Source of the DNA: Pseudomonas farsensis
GTDB taxonomy: Bacteria; Pseudomonadota; Gammaproteobacteria; Pseudomonadales; Pseudomonadaceae
Assembly (NCBI RefSeq): GCF_014268805.2
Contig: NZ_JABWRF020000002.1
Span: 620,001 to 684,000, forward strand
Direction of reading: 5' to 3'
DNA: 64,000 bases
Within the stretch, counting starts at the first letter, position 1. The number at the start of each line of letters is the position of its first letter. This document shows positions 21,003-31,464 of this stretch, in pieces. Made by a program: the position numbers and the translations under genes. The notes under the pieces are model-generated. The model did no database searches and was not told where the DNA came from. It saw nothing but the letters and a program-made list of their open reading frames with translations.

Positions 21003-21827
21003 ATGGACCAGTACGTCGTTTTCGGTAACCCCATCGGCCACAGCAAGTCGCCGCTGATTCACCGCCTGTTCGCCGACCAGACCGGCGAGCAGCTCGAATA
21101 CGCCACGCTGCTGGCCCCGCTGGACGACTTCAGTGACTGCGCGCTGGGCTTCTTCAAGCAAGGCAGCGGCGCCAACGTCACCGTGCCATTCAAGGAAGAG
21201 GCCTACCGCTTGTGCGACAGCCTCACGCCACGGGCGCGGCGTGCCGGGGCGGTGAATACCTTGAGCAAACTGGCCGACGGCACCTTGCAGGGCGATAACA
21301 CCGATGGTGCGGGGCTTGTGCGTGACCTCACGGTGAACGCCGGGGTGGTGTTGGCGGGCAAGCGCATTCTGATCCTGGGCGCGGGCGGTGCGGTGCGTGG
21401 CGTGCTGGAGCCGATGCTGGCGCACAACCCGCAATCGCTGGTCATCGCCAACCGCACGGTAGAAAAGGCCGAGCAACTGGCCCATGAGTTCGATGAACTG
21501 GGGCCGGTGGTTGCCAGCGGTTTTGCCTGGTTGCAGGAGCCGGTGGACGTGATTATCAACGCCACTTCGGCAAGCCTTGCCGGCGAGCTGCCGCCGATTG
21601 CCGACAGCCTGGTCGAGCCTGGGCGCACGGTGTGTTACGACATGATGTATGGCAAGGAGCCGACGCCGTTCTGCCTGTGGGCCAGCAAGCTTGGCGCGGC
21701 CAAGGTGCTGGATGGGCTGGGCATGCTCGCCGAGCAGGCGGCAGAGGCGTTTTACATCTGGCGTGGGGTGCGGCCTGATACCGGGCCGGTGCTGGATGAA
21801 CTGCGCCGGCAGTTGGCGCGAGGCTGA
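21003..21827 (+). CDS. aroE: Shikimate dehydrogenase (NADP+)
   Basis: This 274-residue enzyme reduces 3-dehydroshikimate in aromatic amino acid synthesis. Visible blocks are [25 protein letters not shown] with the catalytic Lys, GDNTDGAG with the catalytic Asp, and the NADP-binding [12 protein letters not shown]. The ATG at 21003 is preceded by AAGGAA; a GTG at 20982 is open but lacks homology. It forms a pair with hemF. Confidence 0.97.
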   Translation: MDQYVVFGNPIGHSKSPLIHRLFADQTGEQLEYATLLAPLDDFSDCALGFFKQGSGANVTVPFKEEAYRLCDSLTPRARRAGAVNTLSKLADGTLQGDNTDGAGLVRDLTVNAGVVLAGKRILILGAGGAVRGVLEPMLAHNPQSLVIANRTVEKAEQLAHEFDELGPVVASGFAWLQEPVDVIINATSASLAGELPPIADSLVEPGRTVCYDMMYGKEPTPFCLWASKLGAAKVLDGLGMLAEQAAEAFYIWRGVRPDTGPVLDELRRQLARG

Positions 21828-21930
21828 GGCCCAATCGCAGGGCAGGCGTCAGCGCCCCACAGGACGTGAGCAAGGCCGCTCCTACACAAATCAAAAGAGA
21901 CTGGCCAGAAACCATGGAATCCCCACCTTG

Positions 21931-23496
21931 TTACTCCTCAAAACGGATCGGGCAGTTTTGCGGCCCTTCCAGCTTGTGCAACTCCTCCACCACCTGCGGC
22001 CTGGCCCGCTGCAGGGTCAGGCTGCCGCCACTGCGCAGCAGGCGCCGCGCCTCGCGGTGCAACATATCCACACCCGAATAGTCGATGAAGTTCACCTGCC
22101 GCGCATCGATCACCACATGCGGGCCTTCGCAGCGCTGCAAGCGCACCTGCAGGTAATGCGCCGCGCCAAAGAAGATCGACCCGCCTACCCGCAACACATC
22201 GGCCTCGCCTTCACGGCTCTGCTGCACCCGTGGCCGCGAGGTGCGTTTCAGGTAGAAAAACAGCGACGCCAGCACCCCGGCATAGATCGCCGTTTGCAGC
22301 TCCAGCAGCAGCGTTGCCGCCGCCGTCAGCGCCATCACCAGAAACTCCGAACGGCTGACCCGGAACAGCGCGCGCATGCCGCGGTGGTCAACCAACCCCC
22401 AGCAGATCAGCAGGATGCTCCCGGCCATGGCCGGGACCGGCAGGTGCGCGATCAACCCGGCGCCGGTGACTGCGAACAGCGCCAGCCACAATGCCGAGAA
22501 CACCCCCGCCATGGGCGAGCGGGCACCGGCTTCGAAGCTGAGCCCGGAGCGGGTGAACGAGCCGGACGACAGGTAGCCCGAGAAAAACGCACCGATGATG
22601 TTCGACAGGCCCTGCGCACGGATTTCCTGGTCGGCGTCGATCATCTGCTCGGAGCGTGCAGATAGCGACCGGGCGATAGACAGGCTGGTGACCAGCCCAA
22701 GCATGCCAACCGCAACCGCACTGGGTAGCAGCCGCAGGATCAGCTCAAGGTCGGTCAGTGGCAGCGGGCTTAGCGGCGGCAGTTGCCCGACGAATGCCGG
22801 TACTCGCGGCACATGGCCGAAGATACCCGGTAGAAGCCATGCCGTCAGGCTGACCAGCAATAGACTTATCAACAGGCTCGGCCAGCGTGGGCGCCAGAGT
22901 TTCAGCGTAACGCCGATCAGCAGTGTCGCCAGGCCCAGGGCCAGCGATGGCAGGTCGACGTCACCCACGTGCCCGGCCAGTTCCTGCAATGCTTTCAGCG
23001 CGGTAGCCTGGCTCGGCAGGTCCAGCCCCAGCAGGTTTGGCAACTGGCCGAGGGCGATAACGATGGCAGCGCCCAAGGTGAACCCCAATACAACCGAGTG
23101 GGACACGAAATTGACCACCGCGCCGAAGCGCAGCAGGCCCAACAGCAGCTGGAACACGCCTCCGAGGAAGGTCAGCAGCAGCACCAGGGTGACGTAGTCC
23201 CCACTGCCCGCCACCGCCAGCGGGCTGATGCTGGCATACAGGACGATGGAGATGGCAGCGGTTGGGCCGCAGATCAGGTGCCAGGACGAGCCCCACAAGC
23301 AGGCGATCAGCACCGGGACAATCGCTGCGTACAGGCCGTATTCCACGGGCAGGCCGGCAATCAAGGCGTAGGCGATGGATTGCGGCAGCGCGAGGATGGC
23401 ACCGCTCAAGCCCACCAGCAGGTCCTGGCGCAGGCTGCGGCCTGACTGGCGGGGTAGCCAGGTGAGGAACGGCAGCAGGTGGGAAAGGCGATGCAT
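21931..23496 (-). CDS. SulP-family anion transporter with STAS domain
   Basis: This 521-residue inner-membrane protein has about 11-12 hydrophobic segments from residue 25 to 400 and a C-terminal STAS domain (residues about 410-520; HVVIDARQVNFIDYSGVDML). The N-terminal segment ALPQSIAYALIAGLPVEYGLY is the SulP signature. These carry sulfate, bicarbonate or other anions; the substrate is not evident here. The start at 23496 (MHRLSHLLPFLTW) is chosen because the longer frame upstream is encoded by a REP element. Confidence 0.92.
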   Translation of the reverse strand: MHRLSHLLPFLTWLPRQSGRSLRQDLLVGLSGAILALPQSIAYALIAGLPVEYGLYAAIVPVLIACLWGSSWHLICGPTAAISIVLYASISPLAVAGSGDYVTLVLLLTFLGGVFQLLLGLLRFGAVVNFVSHSVVLGFTLGAAIVIALGQLPNLLGLDLPSQATALKALQELAGHVGDVDLPSLALGLATLLIGVTLKLWRPRWPSLLISLLLVSLTAWLLPGIFGHVPRVPAFVGQLPPLSPLPLTDLELILRLLPSAVAVGMLGLVTSLSIARSLSARSEQMIDADQEIRAQGLSNIIGAFFSGYLSSGSFTRSGLSFEAGARSPMAGVFSALWLALFAVTGAGLIAHLPVPAMAGSILLICWGLVDHRGMRALFRVSRSEFLVMALTAAATLLLELQTAIYAGVLASLFFYLKRTSRPRVQQSREGEADVLRVGGSIFFGAAHYLQVRLQRCEGPHVVIDARQVNFIDYSGVDMLHREARRLLRSGGSLTLQRARPQVVEELHKLEGPQNCPIRFEE

Positions 23497-23518
23497 GGGT
23501 TTTCTCGTGCTGGTGGGT

Positions 23519-23631
23519 GTAGGAGCGGCCTTGTGTCGCGATGGGGCGCGAAGCGGCCCCAGGATATGTGCAACTAGTTGATATCGACGGGGGCGCTTCG
23601 CGCCCCTTTCGCGACACAAGGCCGCTCCTAC
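23519..23631. repeat. Paired REP palindrome
   Basis: Two inverted GTAGGAGCGGCCTTGTGTCG units enclose about 65 bases that contain GC-rich hairpins. It lies between the choX stop and the SulP start, both on the minus strand. Confidence 0.9.
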
Positions 23632-23660
23632 AGGGGCTGTGCCCAGCTGCGATGGCGGCG

Positions 23661-24584
23661 TTAGAGCTTGGCTTTGACGGCCGCCAGGGCATCACCGTCG
23701 GTTTTACTCGTGACCCCGGCCAACCACCCCTCCAGCACCTGCGGATGGGCCTTCACCCAAGCCTTGGCGGCGTCATCGAAGCTCAGCTTCTTATCCACAT
23801 TCTCGGCCATGATGGTGTTTTCCATGTCCAGTGTGAACGCCAGGTTGCTCAGCAGTTTCGCCGCATTCGGGCAGGCTTGTGGATAACCTTTGCGGGTCAG
23901 GGTAAACACTTCGCCCTTGCTGCCAAACCATTTTTCGCCGCCGGTCAGGTAATGCATCTTCAGCTTCACGTTCATCGGGTGCGGTGTCCAGCCCAGGAAC
24001 GTGACGAACTGCTGCTTCTTCACCGCCCGGCCCACCTGGGTGAGCATCGCCTGCTCGCTGGACTCGATCAGCTTCCATTGCCCTAGGTTGAAGTCGTTGT
24101 TGGCGATGATTTCCTTGAGTGACAGGTTGGCCGGCGCGCCAGAGCCGATGCCGTACAGCTTCTTGTCGAACTGATCGGCATGGTTTTGCAGGTCGGCGAA
24201 GTCTTTTACCCCGGCGTTCCACACATAGTCCGGTACTGCCAGGGTGAACTCGGTGCCCTCAAGGTTGCGCGCCAGCCGGTGGACATCGCCATTGGCGACG
24301 AACTTGTCATGGAAACCTTGCTGCGCAGGCATCCAGTTGCCGAGAAACGCGTCGACCTTGCCGTCTTTCAGGCCGCCATAGATGATCGGCACCGCCAGGC
24401 TGTCGATTTTCACCTGGTAACCCAGGCTTTCGAGCAGCAGGCGGGCGATGGCATTGGTGGTGGCGATGTCGCTCCAGCCGGGGTCGGCCAGCTTCACGGT
24501 GCTGCATTGTGCGTCGCTGTCGGCGGCGTGGGCCGTGCCCAGGCTCAGGGCCAGGGCGAGCACGGTGGGGAAGAACTTCTGCAT
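23661..24584 (-). CDS. choX: Choline ABC transporter substrate-binding protein
   Basis: This 307-residue periplasmic protein has the signal peptide MQKFFPTVLALALSLGTAHA ending before ADSDAQC. The mature part has the ChoX/OpuAC fold (VKLADPGWSDIATTNAIARL; DAFLGNWMPAQQ) with aromatic residues suited to a quaternary amine. It lies 14 bases after betC on the same strand, so it would capture choline in the same operon as choline-sulfatase. No permease or ATPase genes are adjacent, so it must work with a transporter encoded elsewhere. Confidence 0.93.
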   Translation of the reverse strand: MQKFFPTVLALALSLGTAHAADSDAQCSTVKLADPGWSDIATTNAIARLLLESLGYQVKIDSLAVPIIYGGLKDGKVDAFLGNWMPAQQGFHDKFVANGDVHRLARNLEGTEFTLAVPDYVWNAGVKDFADLQNHADQFDKKLYGIGSGAPANLSLKEIIANNDFNLGQWKLIESSEQAMLTQVGRAVKKQQFVTFLGWTPHPMNVKLKMHYLTGGEKWFGSKGEVFTLTRKGYPQACPNAAKLLSNLAFTLDMENTIMAENVDKKLSFDDAAKAWVKAHPQVLEGWLAGVTSKTDGDALAAVKAKL

Positions 24585-24598
24585 GGCGGCCTCTCTAC

Positions 24599-26116
24599 TC
24601 AATCCAGGGGTGCGGGCTGTGGATAACGTGCCTTGCGCTCGAGGTCATCGAGATCGATGTGGTTACGCATGTACTGTTGGCTGGCATCCACCCAAGGTTG
24701 GTGGTCCCAGCTTTTCAGCTTGCCGATGGCCAGCGCCTCGGCCACCAGGCGCCGGCGCCGTTGGCTGGCCAGTACCTGCTGGCGCAGGGCCGGAATGTCC
24801 CAGCGCTGCTTCGCTTCATCGACAAATGCCTGCAGCAGCGCCTGGTGGTCGGGGCTGCCGGTGAGGTTCTCCCGCTCGTGCGGGTCAATGCTCAGGTCGA
24901 AGAGTAGACACGGGTCGTCCTCGCTGTACACGAACTTGTAGTTGCCGCGCCGGATCATCATCAGTGGGCCGACGGTGCCTTCGGCCATGTATTCGCCGAT
25001 CACCTCGTCATGCCCGCCCTGCCCTTGCAGATGGCCCAGCAGTGAGCGGCCATCCAGGTGCAGTTGGTTATCCACAGCGCCACCCGCCAGTTCCACCAGG
25101 GTTGGCAGCAAATCGCAGGTGGACACGCAGGCGGCAACCCGCGCCGGCTGAAAGCGTTTGGGTGCATGCACCAGCAGCGGCACCCGGGCCGACATTTCGA
25201 ACCAGTGCATTTTGTACCAGAGCCCGCGTTCGCCGAGCATGTCGCCGTGGTCGCCGGAAAACACCACCACGGTGTCGTCGCTCAGGCCGCACTCTTCGAG
25301 GGTTTGCAGCAGTTGCCCGATGTTGTCGTCAATGTAACTGCAGGCGCCGAAGTAGGCGCGCCGGGCATCGCGGATTTTGTCCACAGGCAGCGGCTTGTCC
25401 CATAGGTCGTAGACCTTGAGCAGGCGCTGCGAATGCGCATCGAGCTGGTGTTGCGCCATTTCAGCGCGGGGCATGGGGATATCCACACCCTGGTAGCGAT
25501 CCCAGTAGCGCTTGGGGATGGTGTAGGGGTCGTGGGGGTGGGTCATCGACACGGTCAGGCAGAACGGCCGGCCATCGGCTTCACGCACGTGGTCGTACAG
25601 GTATTGGCGGGCCTTGAACACGACCTCTTCGTCGAAGTCCAGCTGGTTGGTGCGCACACAGGGGCCTGCTTGCAGCACCGAAGACATGTTGTGGTACCAG
25701 CTGGGGCGCTGGTCGGGGGCATCCCAGTTCACCGCCCAGCCGTAGTCGGCGGGGTAGATATCGCTGGTCAGCCGTTCTTCGTAGCCGTGCAACTGGTCGG
25801 GGCCGCAGAAGTGCATCTTGCCCGACAGCGCCGTGCGGTAGCCGAGGCGGCGCAGGTAATGCGCATAGGTGGGCACGTCGGCAGGAAAGTCGGCAGCATT
25901 GTCGTAGGCGCCGATACGGCTGGGCAACTGGCCGCTGACCAAGGTAAAGCGCGATGGCGCGCACAGCGGGCTGTTGCAGTAGGCCGCGTCGAACACCACG
26001 GCTTGCTCGGCGAGCCTGGCAAGGTGGGGCATGCGAATCGGCGATGGGCTGTAGATGGGCAGCATGGGCGCGGCCATCTGGTCGGCCATGATGAACAGGA
26101 TATTGGGTCGCTGCAT
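24599..26116 (-). CDS. betC: Choline-sulfatase
   Basis: This 505-residue type I sulfatase hydrolyses choline-O-sulfate to choline and sulfate, feeding glycine betaine synthesis or sulfur supply. The formylglycine site CAPSR is at about residues 52-56 inside CNSPLCAPSRFTLVSG. Metal ligands are at MADQ near the N-terminus and GDHGDMLGERG near residue 285; the C-terminal choline-sulfatase extension is present. The ATG at 26116 (MQRPNILFIMADQ) is preferred; an ATG four codons upstream is possible. choX follows. Confidence 0.95.
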   Translation of the reverse strand: MQRPNILFIMADQMAAPMLPIYSPSPIRMPHLARLAEQAVVFDAAYCNSPLCAPSRFTLVSGQLPSRIGAYDNAADFPADVPTYAHYLRRLGYRTALSGKMHFCGPDQLHGYEERLTSDIYPADYGWAVNWDAPDQRPSWYHNMSSVLQAGPCVRTNQLDFDEEVVFKARQYLYDHVREADGRPFCLTVSMTHPHDPYTIPKRYWDRYQGVDIPMPRAEMAQHQLDAHSQRLLKVYDLWDKPLPVDKIRDARRAYFGACSYIDDNIGQLLQTLEECGLSDDTVVVFSGDHGDMLGERGLWYKMHWFEMSARVPLLVHAPKRFQPARVAACVSTCDLLPTLVELAGGAVDNQLHLDGRSLLGHLQGQGGHDEVIGEYMAEGTVGPLMMIRRGNYKFVYSEDDPCLLFDLSIDPHERENLTGSPDHQALLQAFVDEAKQRWDIPALRQQVLASQRRRRLVAEALAIGKLKSWDHQPWVDASQQYMRNHIDLDDLERKARYPQPAPLD

Positions 26117-26224
26117 GGGGCCTTCCATCGTTAGAAGTTATGGTGATCGCTTGCAATCGAGCATGGAGCTGTGGATAAACGCGGTAAAGCCCATGCCGGG
26201 CAATGACTGGGATTAGCCAGAGTT

Positions 26225-27124
26225 ATGTTTGATCACCTTGCCGAGTTGCCCCTCGACACCCTGCGCGTTTTCGAAACCGCTGCCCGCCTGCGTGGGTTTA
26301 CCGCCGCAGCGCTGGAGCTGGGCACCACGCAGCCGGCGGTGAGCCAGCAGGTCAAGCGGTTGGAGGCCCAGTTGGGCACGCGGCTGTTCGACCGCATCTA
26401 CCGCGGGATCGCCCTCACCGAAGCGGGCCAGTTGCTGTTCGAACAGGTGCACCTGGGGTTGCAGGCCATGGATGACGGGGTGGCCCAAGCCAGTGGCCGT
26501 GGGCAACGTGAGGTGTTGCAGGTGGCGACCGACTTTGCCTTCGCGGCGTTCTGGTTGATGCCGCGGCTGCAGCGTTTTCACCAGGCTTATCCACAGGTGG
26601 ATGTGAGCTTGGTCACTGGCGAGCGCAGCCAGGGCATGTTGCGCCCGGATATCGACGTGGCGGTGTTGTTCGGGGATGGGCGCTTTCACCAGGGCGAAAG
26701 CCGCTGGCTGTTCGATGAGGAGGTTTTCCCCGTGTGCAGCCCGCGCTTGATGCCTGGCAACGCCTTGCCTGCCGAGGCTTTGCAGCATTTGCCGTTGCTG
26801 CATTTGCGCGGTGAGCAGGCCAGCCGCTGGTTCGACTGGGCTGGAGTGTTTCGCGGCTTTGGGCTGCACAGCGCGCCCCCGGCCGGGCAACTGCGTTTTG
26901 ATAACTACACCCTGCTGATTCAGGCGGCGCTTGCCGGGCAAGGCGTGGCGATTGGCTGGGGGCATCTGGTGGATGGGTTGGTGGAGCAAGGCCTGCTGTG
27001 CAGGCCGTTCGAAGGCAGCTTGCGCTCGGCGCGGGGCTATTACGCGGTGCTGCCGCCGCGTAAAAGGCGCGGGGCGTTGATTGCAAGGTTTGTGGATTGG
27101 CTGGAGAGCGAGCGAGGCCTGTAG
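26225..27124 (+). CDS. LysR-family regulator of choline sulfate utilisation
   Basis: This 299-residue LysR protein has an N-terminal winged helix (LDTLRVFETAARLRGFTAAALELGTTQPAVSQQVKRLE) and a substrate-binding domain. It diverges from betC across a 108-base gap at 26117-26224, the typical layout for LysR control of the neighbouring operon. Its choice of effector (choline sulfate or choline) is inference from position. The gap contains an exact DnaA-box nonamer at 26170. Confidence 0.92.
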   Translation: MFDHLAELPLDTLRVFETAARLRGFTAAALELGTTQPAVSQQVKRLEAQLGTRLFDRIYRGIALTEAGQLLFEQVHLGLQAMDDGVAQASGRGQREVLQVATDFAFAAFWLMPRLQRFHQAYPQVDVSLVTGERSQGMLRPDIDVAVLFGDGRFHQGESRWLFDEEVFPVCSPRLMPGNALPAEALQHLPLLHLRGEQASRWFDWAGVFRGFGLHSAPPAGQLRFDNYTLLIQAALAGQGVAIGWGHLVDGLVEQGLLCRPFEGSLRSARGYYAVLPPRKRRGALIARFVDWLESERGL

Positions 27125-27161
27125 GCGTTGAAATCGCTGATTCGGAGGTCACTCGGTCCAT

Positions 27162-27275
27162 GTAGGAGCGGCCTTGTGTCGCGAATGGGGTGCGCAGCAC
27201 CCCCAATATGTGTGCCCCCACGCTGATACTGCCGGGGCTGCTTCGCAGCCCATCGCGACACAAGGCCGCTCCTAC
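27162..27275. repeat. Paired REP palindrome
   Basis: Two inverted GTAGGAGCGGCCTTGTGTCG units enclose about 70 bases of GC-rich hairpin sequence. It lies between two convergent genes. Confidence 0.9.
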
Positions 27276-27298
27276 ACGCGACCGTGTGGCTTGCCCCG

Positions 27299-27916
27299 CT
27301 ACACCACGAAGTTCAGGTGTTCGCCTTTGTGCAAGCCCAGCTCCAGCGTATCGACCAGGCCCGCCGCAACCCGCGCCAGGTCGCGCAAGCGCTTGGCCTG
27401 GTCGGGCGCCAGCGCTGCCTCATTGTGGCGAAACTGCTCGATGCTCAGGCCCGGCGCATCGTCCGGGGCATTGATCACTGTCCATTGCAGGCCGCTACGT
27501 TGCAGCCCGTCGACAATCCGGTCCATGCACTCGCGCTCCAGGCTGCTGTGGCCGCTGGCGCCTTCCAGCACCTGAAAATCGCCCACCAGCAACAGCCGGC
27601 GTATAGTCGTGCGCGCCAACCCTGCCAGCAGGGCTTCGCACAGTTTGCGCTGGGTTGGCAGGTCGCCTGGGGCCAGTGCCGAGAGCAAGGCAATCACCGC
27701 CGAGCCACCGGCCATGCTCTGCTCGGCCTGGTCGGCATCAGCCAGCCCGCCTATCTTGTAATGCAGGCCGGGGCGCGCGGTATGGCGGCTGAGGTCGTCA
27801 ACGATGGCGATCACCTCGTGCTGGCGCGCCAGCAGCTGGACCGTCAGGGCATTGCCCAGGCTGCTCTCGGCACCGAGCAGGACCAGTTTCAACGCTGGGG
27901 TTTCGGCATTTTTCAC
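27299..27916 (-). CDS. NAD(P)-binding Rossmann-fold protein
   Basis: This 205-residue cytoplasmic protein begins with a Rossmann beta-alpha-beta segment, KLVLLGAESSLGNALTVQLL, followed by VIAIVDDLSRH. This resembles the atypical short-chain (NmrA/NAD(P)H-binding) group. No complete YxxxK catalytic pair is evident, so it may be a regulator or an isomerase-like enzyme. It is divergent from the small dioxygenase-like gene. Confidence 0.75.
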   Translation of the reverse strand: MKNAETPALKLVLLGAESSLGNALTVQLLARQHEVIAIVDDLSRHTARPGLHYKIGGLADADQAEQSMAGGSAVIALLSALAPGDLPTQRKLCEALLAGLARTTIRRLLLVGDFQVLEGASGHSSLERECMDRIVDGLQRSGLQWTVINAPDDAPGLSIEQFRHNEAALAPDQAKRLRDLARVAAGLVDTLELGLHKGEHLNFVV

Positions 27917-27969
27917 CGCATCACTCCCTTCGCAGGTGGGTGATGGTTGGACCGCATTCAGGAGTTATC

Positions 27970-28302
27970 GTGCAAAGGATCAAGGGCTATCACGCCCATG
28001 TGTACTACGACGCCACAACCCTGGCGCAAGCCCGCGAGCTGTGTGAAGAGGCGACGCGGCTGTTTGGCGTGAGCATGGGGCGCATGCACCAGAAGCCGGT
28101 CGGGCCGCACCCTGACTGGAGCTGCCAGCTGGCTTTCGGGCCGGAGGTGGTCGGGGTGGTGCTGCCGTGGCTGGCGCTGTATCGCAAGGGGTTGGTGGTG
28201 TTTCTGCACCCGCTGACCGGGGATGAGCTGGCCGATCACCGCGACCATGCGATCTGGATGGGGGCGGTCAGGCCGTTGGATTTGTCGATGTTCGGCGGAT
28301 AG
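27970..28302 (+). CDS. DOPA 4,5-dioxygenase family protein
   Basis: This 110-residue protein matches the small DOPA-dioxygenase fold: GYHAHVYYD near the N-terminus, the central KPVGPHPDWSCQLAF and the late HRDHAIWMG. These hold the conserved His residues of an extradiol ring-cleavage enzyme. The GTG at 27970 has AGGAG 5 bases upstream and is preferred over the GTG/ATG at 27940. The bacterial substrate is not known. Confidence 0.88.
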   Translation: MQRIKGYHAHVYYDATTLAQARELCEEATRLFGVSMGRMHQKPVGPHPDWSCQLAFGPEVVGVVLPWLALYRKGLVVFLHPLTGDELADHRDHAIWMGAVRPLDLSMFGG

Positions 28303-28336
28303 GGGCCGCTGTAAAGACAACAGCCGCGTAACCTGT

Positions 28337-28384
28337 GTAGGAGCGGCCTTGTGCCGCGAACACCGGCGAAGCCGGTGCCATCCG
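28337..28384. repeat. Single REP unit with a short hairpin
   Basis: One GTAGGAGCGGCCTTGTGCCG unit is followed by the hairpin CACCGGCGAAGCCGGTG. It lacks the inverted partner seen in other intergenic gaps and precedes the trpA stop region. Confidence 0.8.
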
Positions 28385-28398
28385 CGTGGATTAGTGGC

Positions 28399-29208
28399 TC
28401 ACTTACGCGCAGCGCGCACCCCTTCTGCCAGCGCCGAGCACAGGCTCAGCACATCGTTGACCGCCTGGTCGGCGTCTTTGGCGTGGGCGATCTTGTCGAC
28501 CAGCGCCGAGCCCACCACCACACCATCGGCCAACCGCGCGATAGCAGCGGCCTGCTCAGGCGTGCGAATACCGAAACCGACGCTCACCGGCAGGTCGGTA
28601 TGCCGGCGCAGGCGGGCGACCGCCTCGGTGACATGCTCGGTGGTCGCAGAGCCTGCGCCAGTAACGCCGGCCACCGACACGTAGTAGACGAAGCCTGTGC
28701 TGCGCTCAAGCACACGCGGCAGGCGCGCATCGTCGGTGGTCGGGGTGGTCAGGCGGATGAAGTCGATCCCCGCGGCCTGGGCCGGGGTAGCCAGCTCGGC
28801 ATCGTGCTCAGGCGGCAGGTCGACGATGATCAAGCCATCGACACCGGCTTGCTTGGCCTCAGCCACGAACTTATCCACACCGAAACGGTGAATCGGGTTG
28901 TAGTAGCCCATCAGCACGATGGGCGTGGCCTGGTTTTCGACACGGAATTCGCGAACCATCTGCAGCGTCTTGGCCAAGGTCTGGCCTGCTTCCAGGGCGC
29001 GCAGGGTGGCCAGCTGAATCGCCACGCCGTCGGCCATCGGGTCGGTGAACGGCATGCCCAGTTCGATCACATCGGCGCCAGCGGCCGGCAGGCCTTTGAG
29101 CACACGCAGCGAAGCATCGTAGCCAGGGTCGCCGGCAGTGACGAAGGTCACCAGGGCAGCGCGGCCTTCGGCCTTCAGTTCGGCGAAGCGGGTTTCAAGA
29201 CGGCTCAT
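28399..29208 (-). CDS. trpA: Tryptophan synthase alpha chain
   Basis: This 269-residue TIM-barrel subunit cleaves indole-3-glycerol phosphate and channels indole to TrpB. The catalytic Glu is in [15 protein letters not shown], which also has the conserved Asp. [10 protein letters not shown] is the other family block, with [12 protein letters not shown] as the phosphate loop. It overlaps the trpB stop by 4 bases. Confidence 0.98.
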   Translation of the reverse strand: MSRLETRFAELKAEGRAALVTFVTAGDPGYDASLRVLKGLPAAGADVIELGMPFTDPMADGVAIQLATLRALEAGQTLAKTLQMVREFRVENQATPIVLMGYYNPIHRFGVDKFVAEAKQAGVDGLIIVDLPPEHDAELATPAQAAGIDFIRLTTPTTDDARLPRVLERSTGFVYYVSVAGVTGAGSATTEHVTEAVARLRRHTDLPVSVGFGIRTPEQAAAIARLADGVVVGSALVDKIAHAKDADQAVNDVLSLCSALAEGVRAARK

Positions 29209-30422
29209 GCCTGTTTCTCCTGGGCGGCCATGTGGTTCATCACGGTTTGCATGTCCTTGTCGCCGCGACCGGACAGGCAGATCACCATCAGGTGGTCCTT
29301 GGGCAGGTTTGGTGCGCGCTTGATGGCCTCGGCCAGGGCGTGGGAGCTTTCCAGCGCCGGGATGATGCCTTCAAGGCGGCAGGTGGCGTGGAACGCATCG
29401 AGCGCTTCGTCGTCTGTGATGCTCACGTATTCCACACGCTTCACTTCATGCAGGTAGGCGTGCTCCGGGCCGATGCCGGGGTAGTCCAGGCCTGCGGAAA
29501 TGGAGTGGGCGTCGGTGATCTGGCCGTCGTTGTCTTGCAGCAGGTAGGTGCGGTTGCCGTGCAGTACACCAGGTACGCCGCCGTTGAGGCTGGCCGCGTG
29601 TTTGTCGGTGTGCACGCCATGGCCACCGGCTTCGACGCCGATGATCTGCACGCTTGGCTCTTGCAGGAACTCGTGGAACAGGCCCATGGCATTGGAGCCG
29701 CCGCCCACGCAGGCGACCAGGCTGTCAGGCAGGCGGCCTTCCTTCTCTTGCAGTTGGGCACGGGTTTCCTTGCCGATGATCGACTGGAAGTCGCGGACCA
29801 TGGCCGGGTAAGGGTGCGGGCCGGCCACGGTGCCGATCAGGTAGAAGGTGTCTTCGACGTTGGTGACCCAGTCGCGCAGGGCCTCGTTCATGGCGTCTTT
29901 CAAGGTGCCGGTGCCGGCAGTGACCGGGACGATCTCGGCGCCCAGCAGCTTCATGCGGAACACGTTGGCCTGCTGGCGCTCGATGTCGGTGGCGCCCATG
30001 TAGATCACGCAGGGCAGGCCAAAGCGGGCGGCCACGGTGGCGGTGGCCACGCCGTGCATGCCGGCGCCGGTTTCGGCAATCAGGCGTTTTTTGCCCATGC
30101 GCCTGGCCAGCAACACCTGGCCGATGCAGTTGTTTACCTTGTGCGCGCCGGTGTGGTTGAGCTCTTCACGTTTGAAGAAGATTTTTGCACCGCCGCAGTG
30201 TTCGGTCAGGCGTTCGGCGAAGTACAGCGGGTTGGGGCGGCCAATGTAGTCGCGCTGGAAGTACGCCAGCTCTTCGAGGAACTGCGGGTCGGCCTTGGCC
30301 GCTTCGTACTCGCGGGCGAGGTCCAGTACCAGTGGCATCAGGGTTTCGGCAACGTAGCGGCCGCCGAACGAGCCGAACAGGCCGTTGGCATCGGGGCCGG
30401 GACGGTATTGGGACTGGGACAT
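29205..30422 (-). CDS. trpB: Tryptophan synthase beta chain
   Basis: This 405-residue PLP enzyme condenses indole with serine. The PLP lysine is in [11 protein letters not shown], and the phosphate-binding glycine loop is [10 protein letters not shown]. The start at 30422 ([16 protein letters not shown]) is preferred over an ATG four codons upstream. It heads the trpBA pair, divergent from trpI. In pseudomonads trpBA is activated by TrpI with indole-glycerol phosphate; the operator should lie in the 145-base gap at 30423-30567, but I cannot place it with confidence. Confidence 0.98.
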   Translation of the reverse strand: MSQSQYRPGPDANGLFGSFGGRYVAETLMPLVLDLAREYEAAKADPQFLEELAYFQRDYIGRPNPLYFAERLTEHCGGAKIFFKREELNHTGAHKVNNCIGQVLLARRMGKKRLIAETGAGMHGVATATVAARFGLPCVIYMGATDIERQQANVFRMKLLGAEIVPVTAGTGTLKDAMNEALRDWVTNVEDTFYLIGTVAGPHPYPAMVRDFQSIIGKETRAQLQEKEGRLPDSLVACVGGGSNAMGLFHEFLQEPSVQIIGVEAGGHGVHTDKHAASLNGGVPGVLHGNRTYLLQDNDGQITDAHSISAGLDYPGIGPEHAYLHEVKRVEYVSITDDEALDAFHATCRLEGIIPALESSHALAEAIKRAPNLPKDHLMVICLSGRGDKDMQTVMNHMAAQEKQA

Positions 30423-30567
30423 GGGGCGCTCCATAGGCGTTTTGGCTGGGGACGGTGCTGGCTGGGGTTGGGCAGCCTGGCACGGGTCGATGGGACTACT
30501 CTAACCACAGCAGGCCCGGCTGAAAACCGATAAGATTGCGCCAACATGTCAGGAAATCTCACGCGTT

Positions 30568-31464
30568 ATGGCTCAGGATCTTCCCCCGCTCAACGCCCTG
30601 CGTGCCTTCGAGGCCACCGCGCGGCTCAGCAGTGTCAGCCAGGCAGCCGAAGCGCTGCATGTGACCCATGGTGCCGTCAGCCGGCAGATCAAGGTGCTCG
30701 AAGAGCATCTGGGCATCGCCTTGTTCGTCAAGGACGGGCGTGGCGTCAAACTCACAGATGCCGGTATCCGGCTGCGCGATGCCAGCGCCGAGGCGTTCGA
30801 CCGGCTGCGGGGCGTGTGCGCAGAATTGTCCCGTGATGCCGATGAAGCGCCGTTCGTGCTCGGCTGCTCGGGCAGCCTGTTGGCGCGCTGGTTCATCCCA
30901 CGCCTGGGGCGCCTGAAAGCCGACTTGCCAGAGCTACGCTTGCACCTTTCTGCCGGTGAAGGCGACCTTGACCCTCGGCGCCCCGGCCTGGATGCGCTGC
31001 TGGTATACGCCGAACCGCCGTGGCCGGCGGATATGCAAGTGTATGTGCTTGCCGAAGAGCGAATCGGCCCTGTTATGAGCCCGCACTTTGAGGGCTTCGA
31101 CCGTTTGAAAGCCGCGCCAGCCGTGGCTTTGCAACGCGAAGCAGTGCTCCACACCACCTCGCGCCCGCAGGCTTGGCCGACTTGGGCCGGGCAACATGGG
31201 CTGGATGCGCACGGGTTGAATTACGGGCAGGCCTTCGAGCATCTGTACTACTTGCTTGAGGCGGCAGTGGCGGGTTTAGGGGTGGCCATCGCGCCGCAAC
31301 CCTTGGTTGCCGATGACCTCAAGGCCGGGCGGTTGGCCGCACCGTGGGGCTTCTCCCCCACCCGTGCGGCACTGGCCTTGTGGGTGCCGCGACGCGCCGC
31401 TGACGGGCGCGCCGAGCAACTGGCGCAGTGGCTGCGCCAGGCATTGCAGCAGCAGGTGGGTTAG
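30568..31464 (+). CDS. trpI: LysR-family activator TrpI
   Basis: This 298-residue LysR regulator has the N-terminal helix-turn-helix [21 protein letters not shown] and an effector-binding domain. Its divergent position next to trpBA is the diagnostic Pseudomonas arrangement. In that system TrpI binds indole-3-glycerol phosphate and activates trpBA. Its last four bases overlap the last four of the convergent DUF883 gene. Confidence 0.93.
   Translation: MAQDLPPLNALRAFEATARLSSVSQAAEALHVTHGAVSRQIKVLEEHLGIALFVKDGRGVKLTDAGIRLRDASAEAFDRLRGVCAELSRDADEAPFVLGCSGSLLARWFIPRLGRLKADLPELRLHLSAGEGDLDPRRPGLDALLVYAEPPWPADMQVYVLAEERIGPVMSPHFEGFDRLKAAPAVALQREAVLHTTSRPQAWPTWAGQHGLDAHGLNYGQAFEHLYYLLEAAVAGLGVAIAPQPLVADDLKAGRLAAPWGFSPTRAALALWVPRRAADGRAEQLAQWLRQALQQQVG

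Noticed and set aside
23497-23619. A longer N-terminus for the SulP protein at 21931
   Set aside because: The added codons translate the REP palindrome and flank; homology begins at MHRLSHLLPFL.
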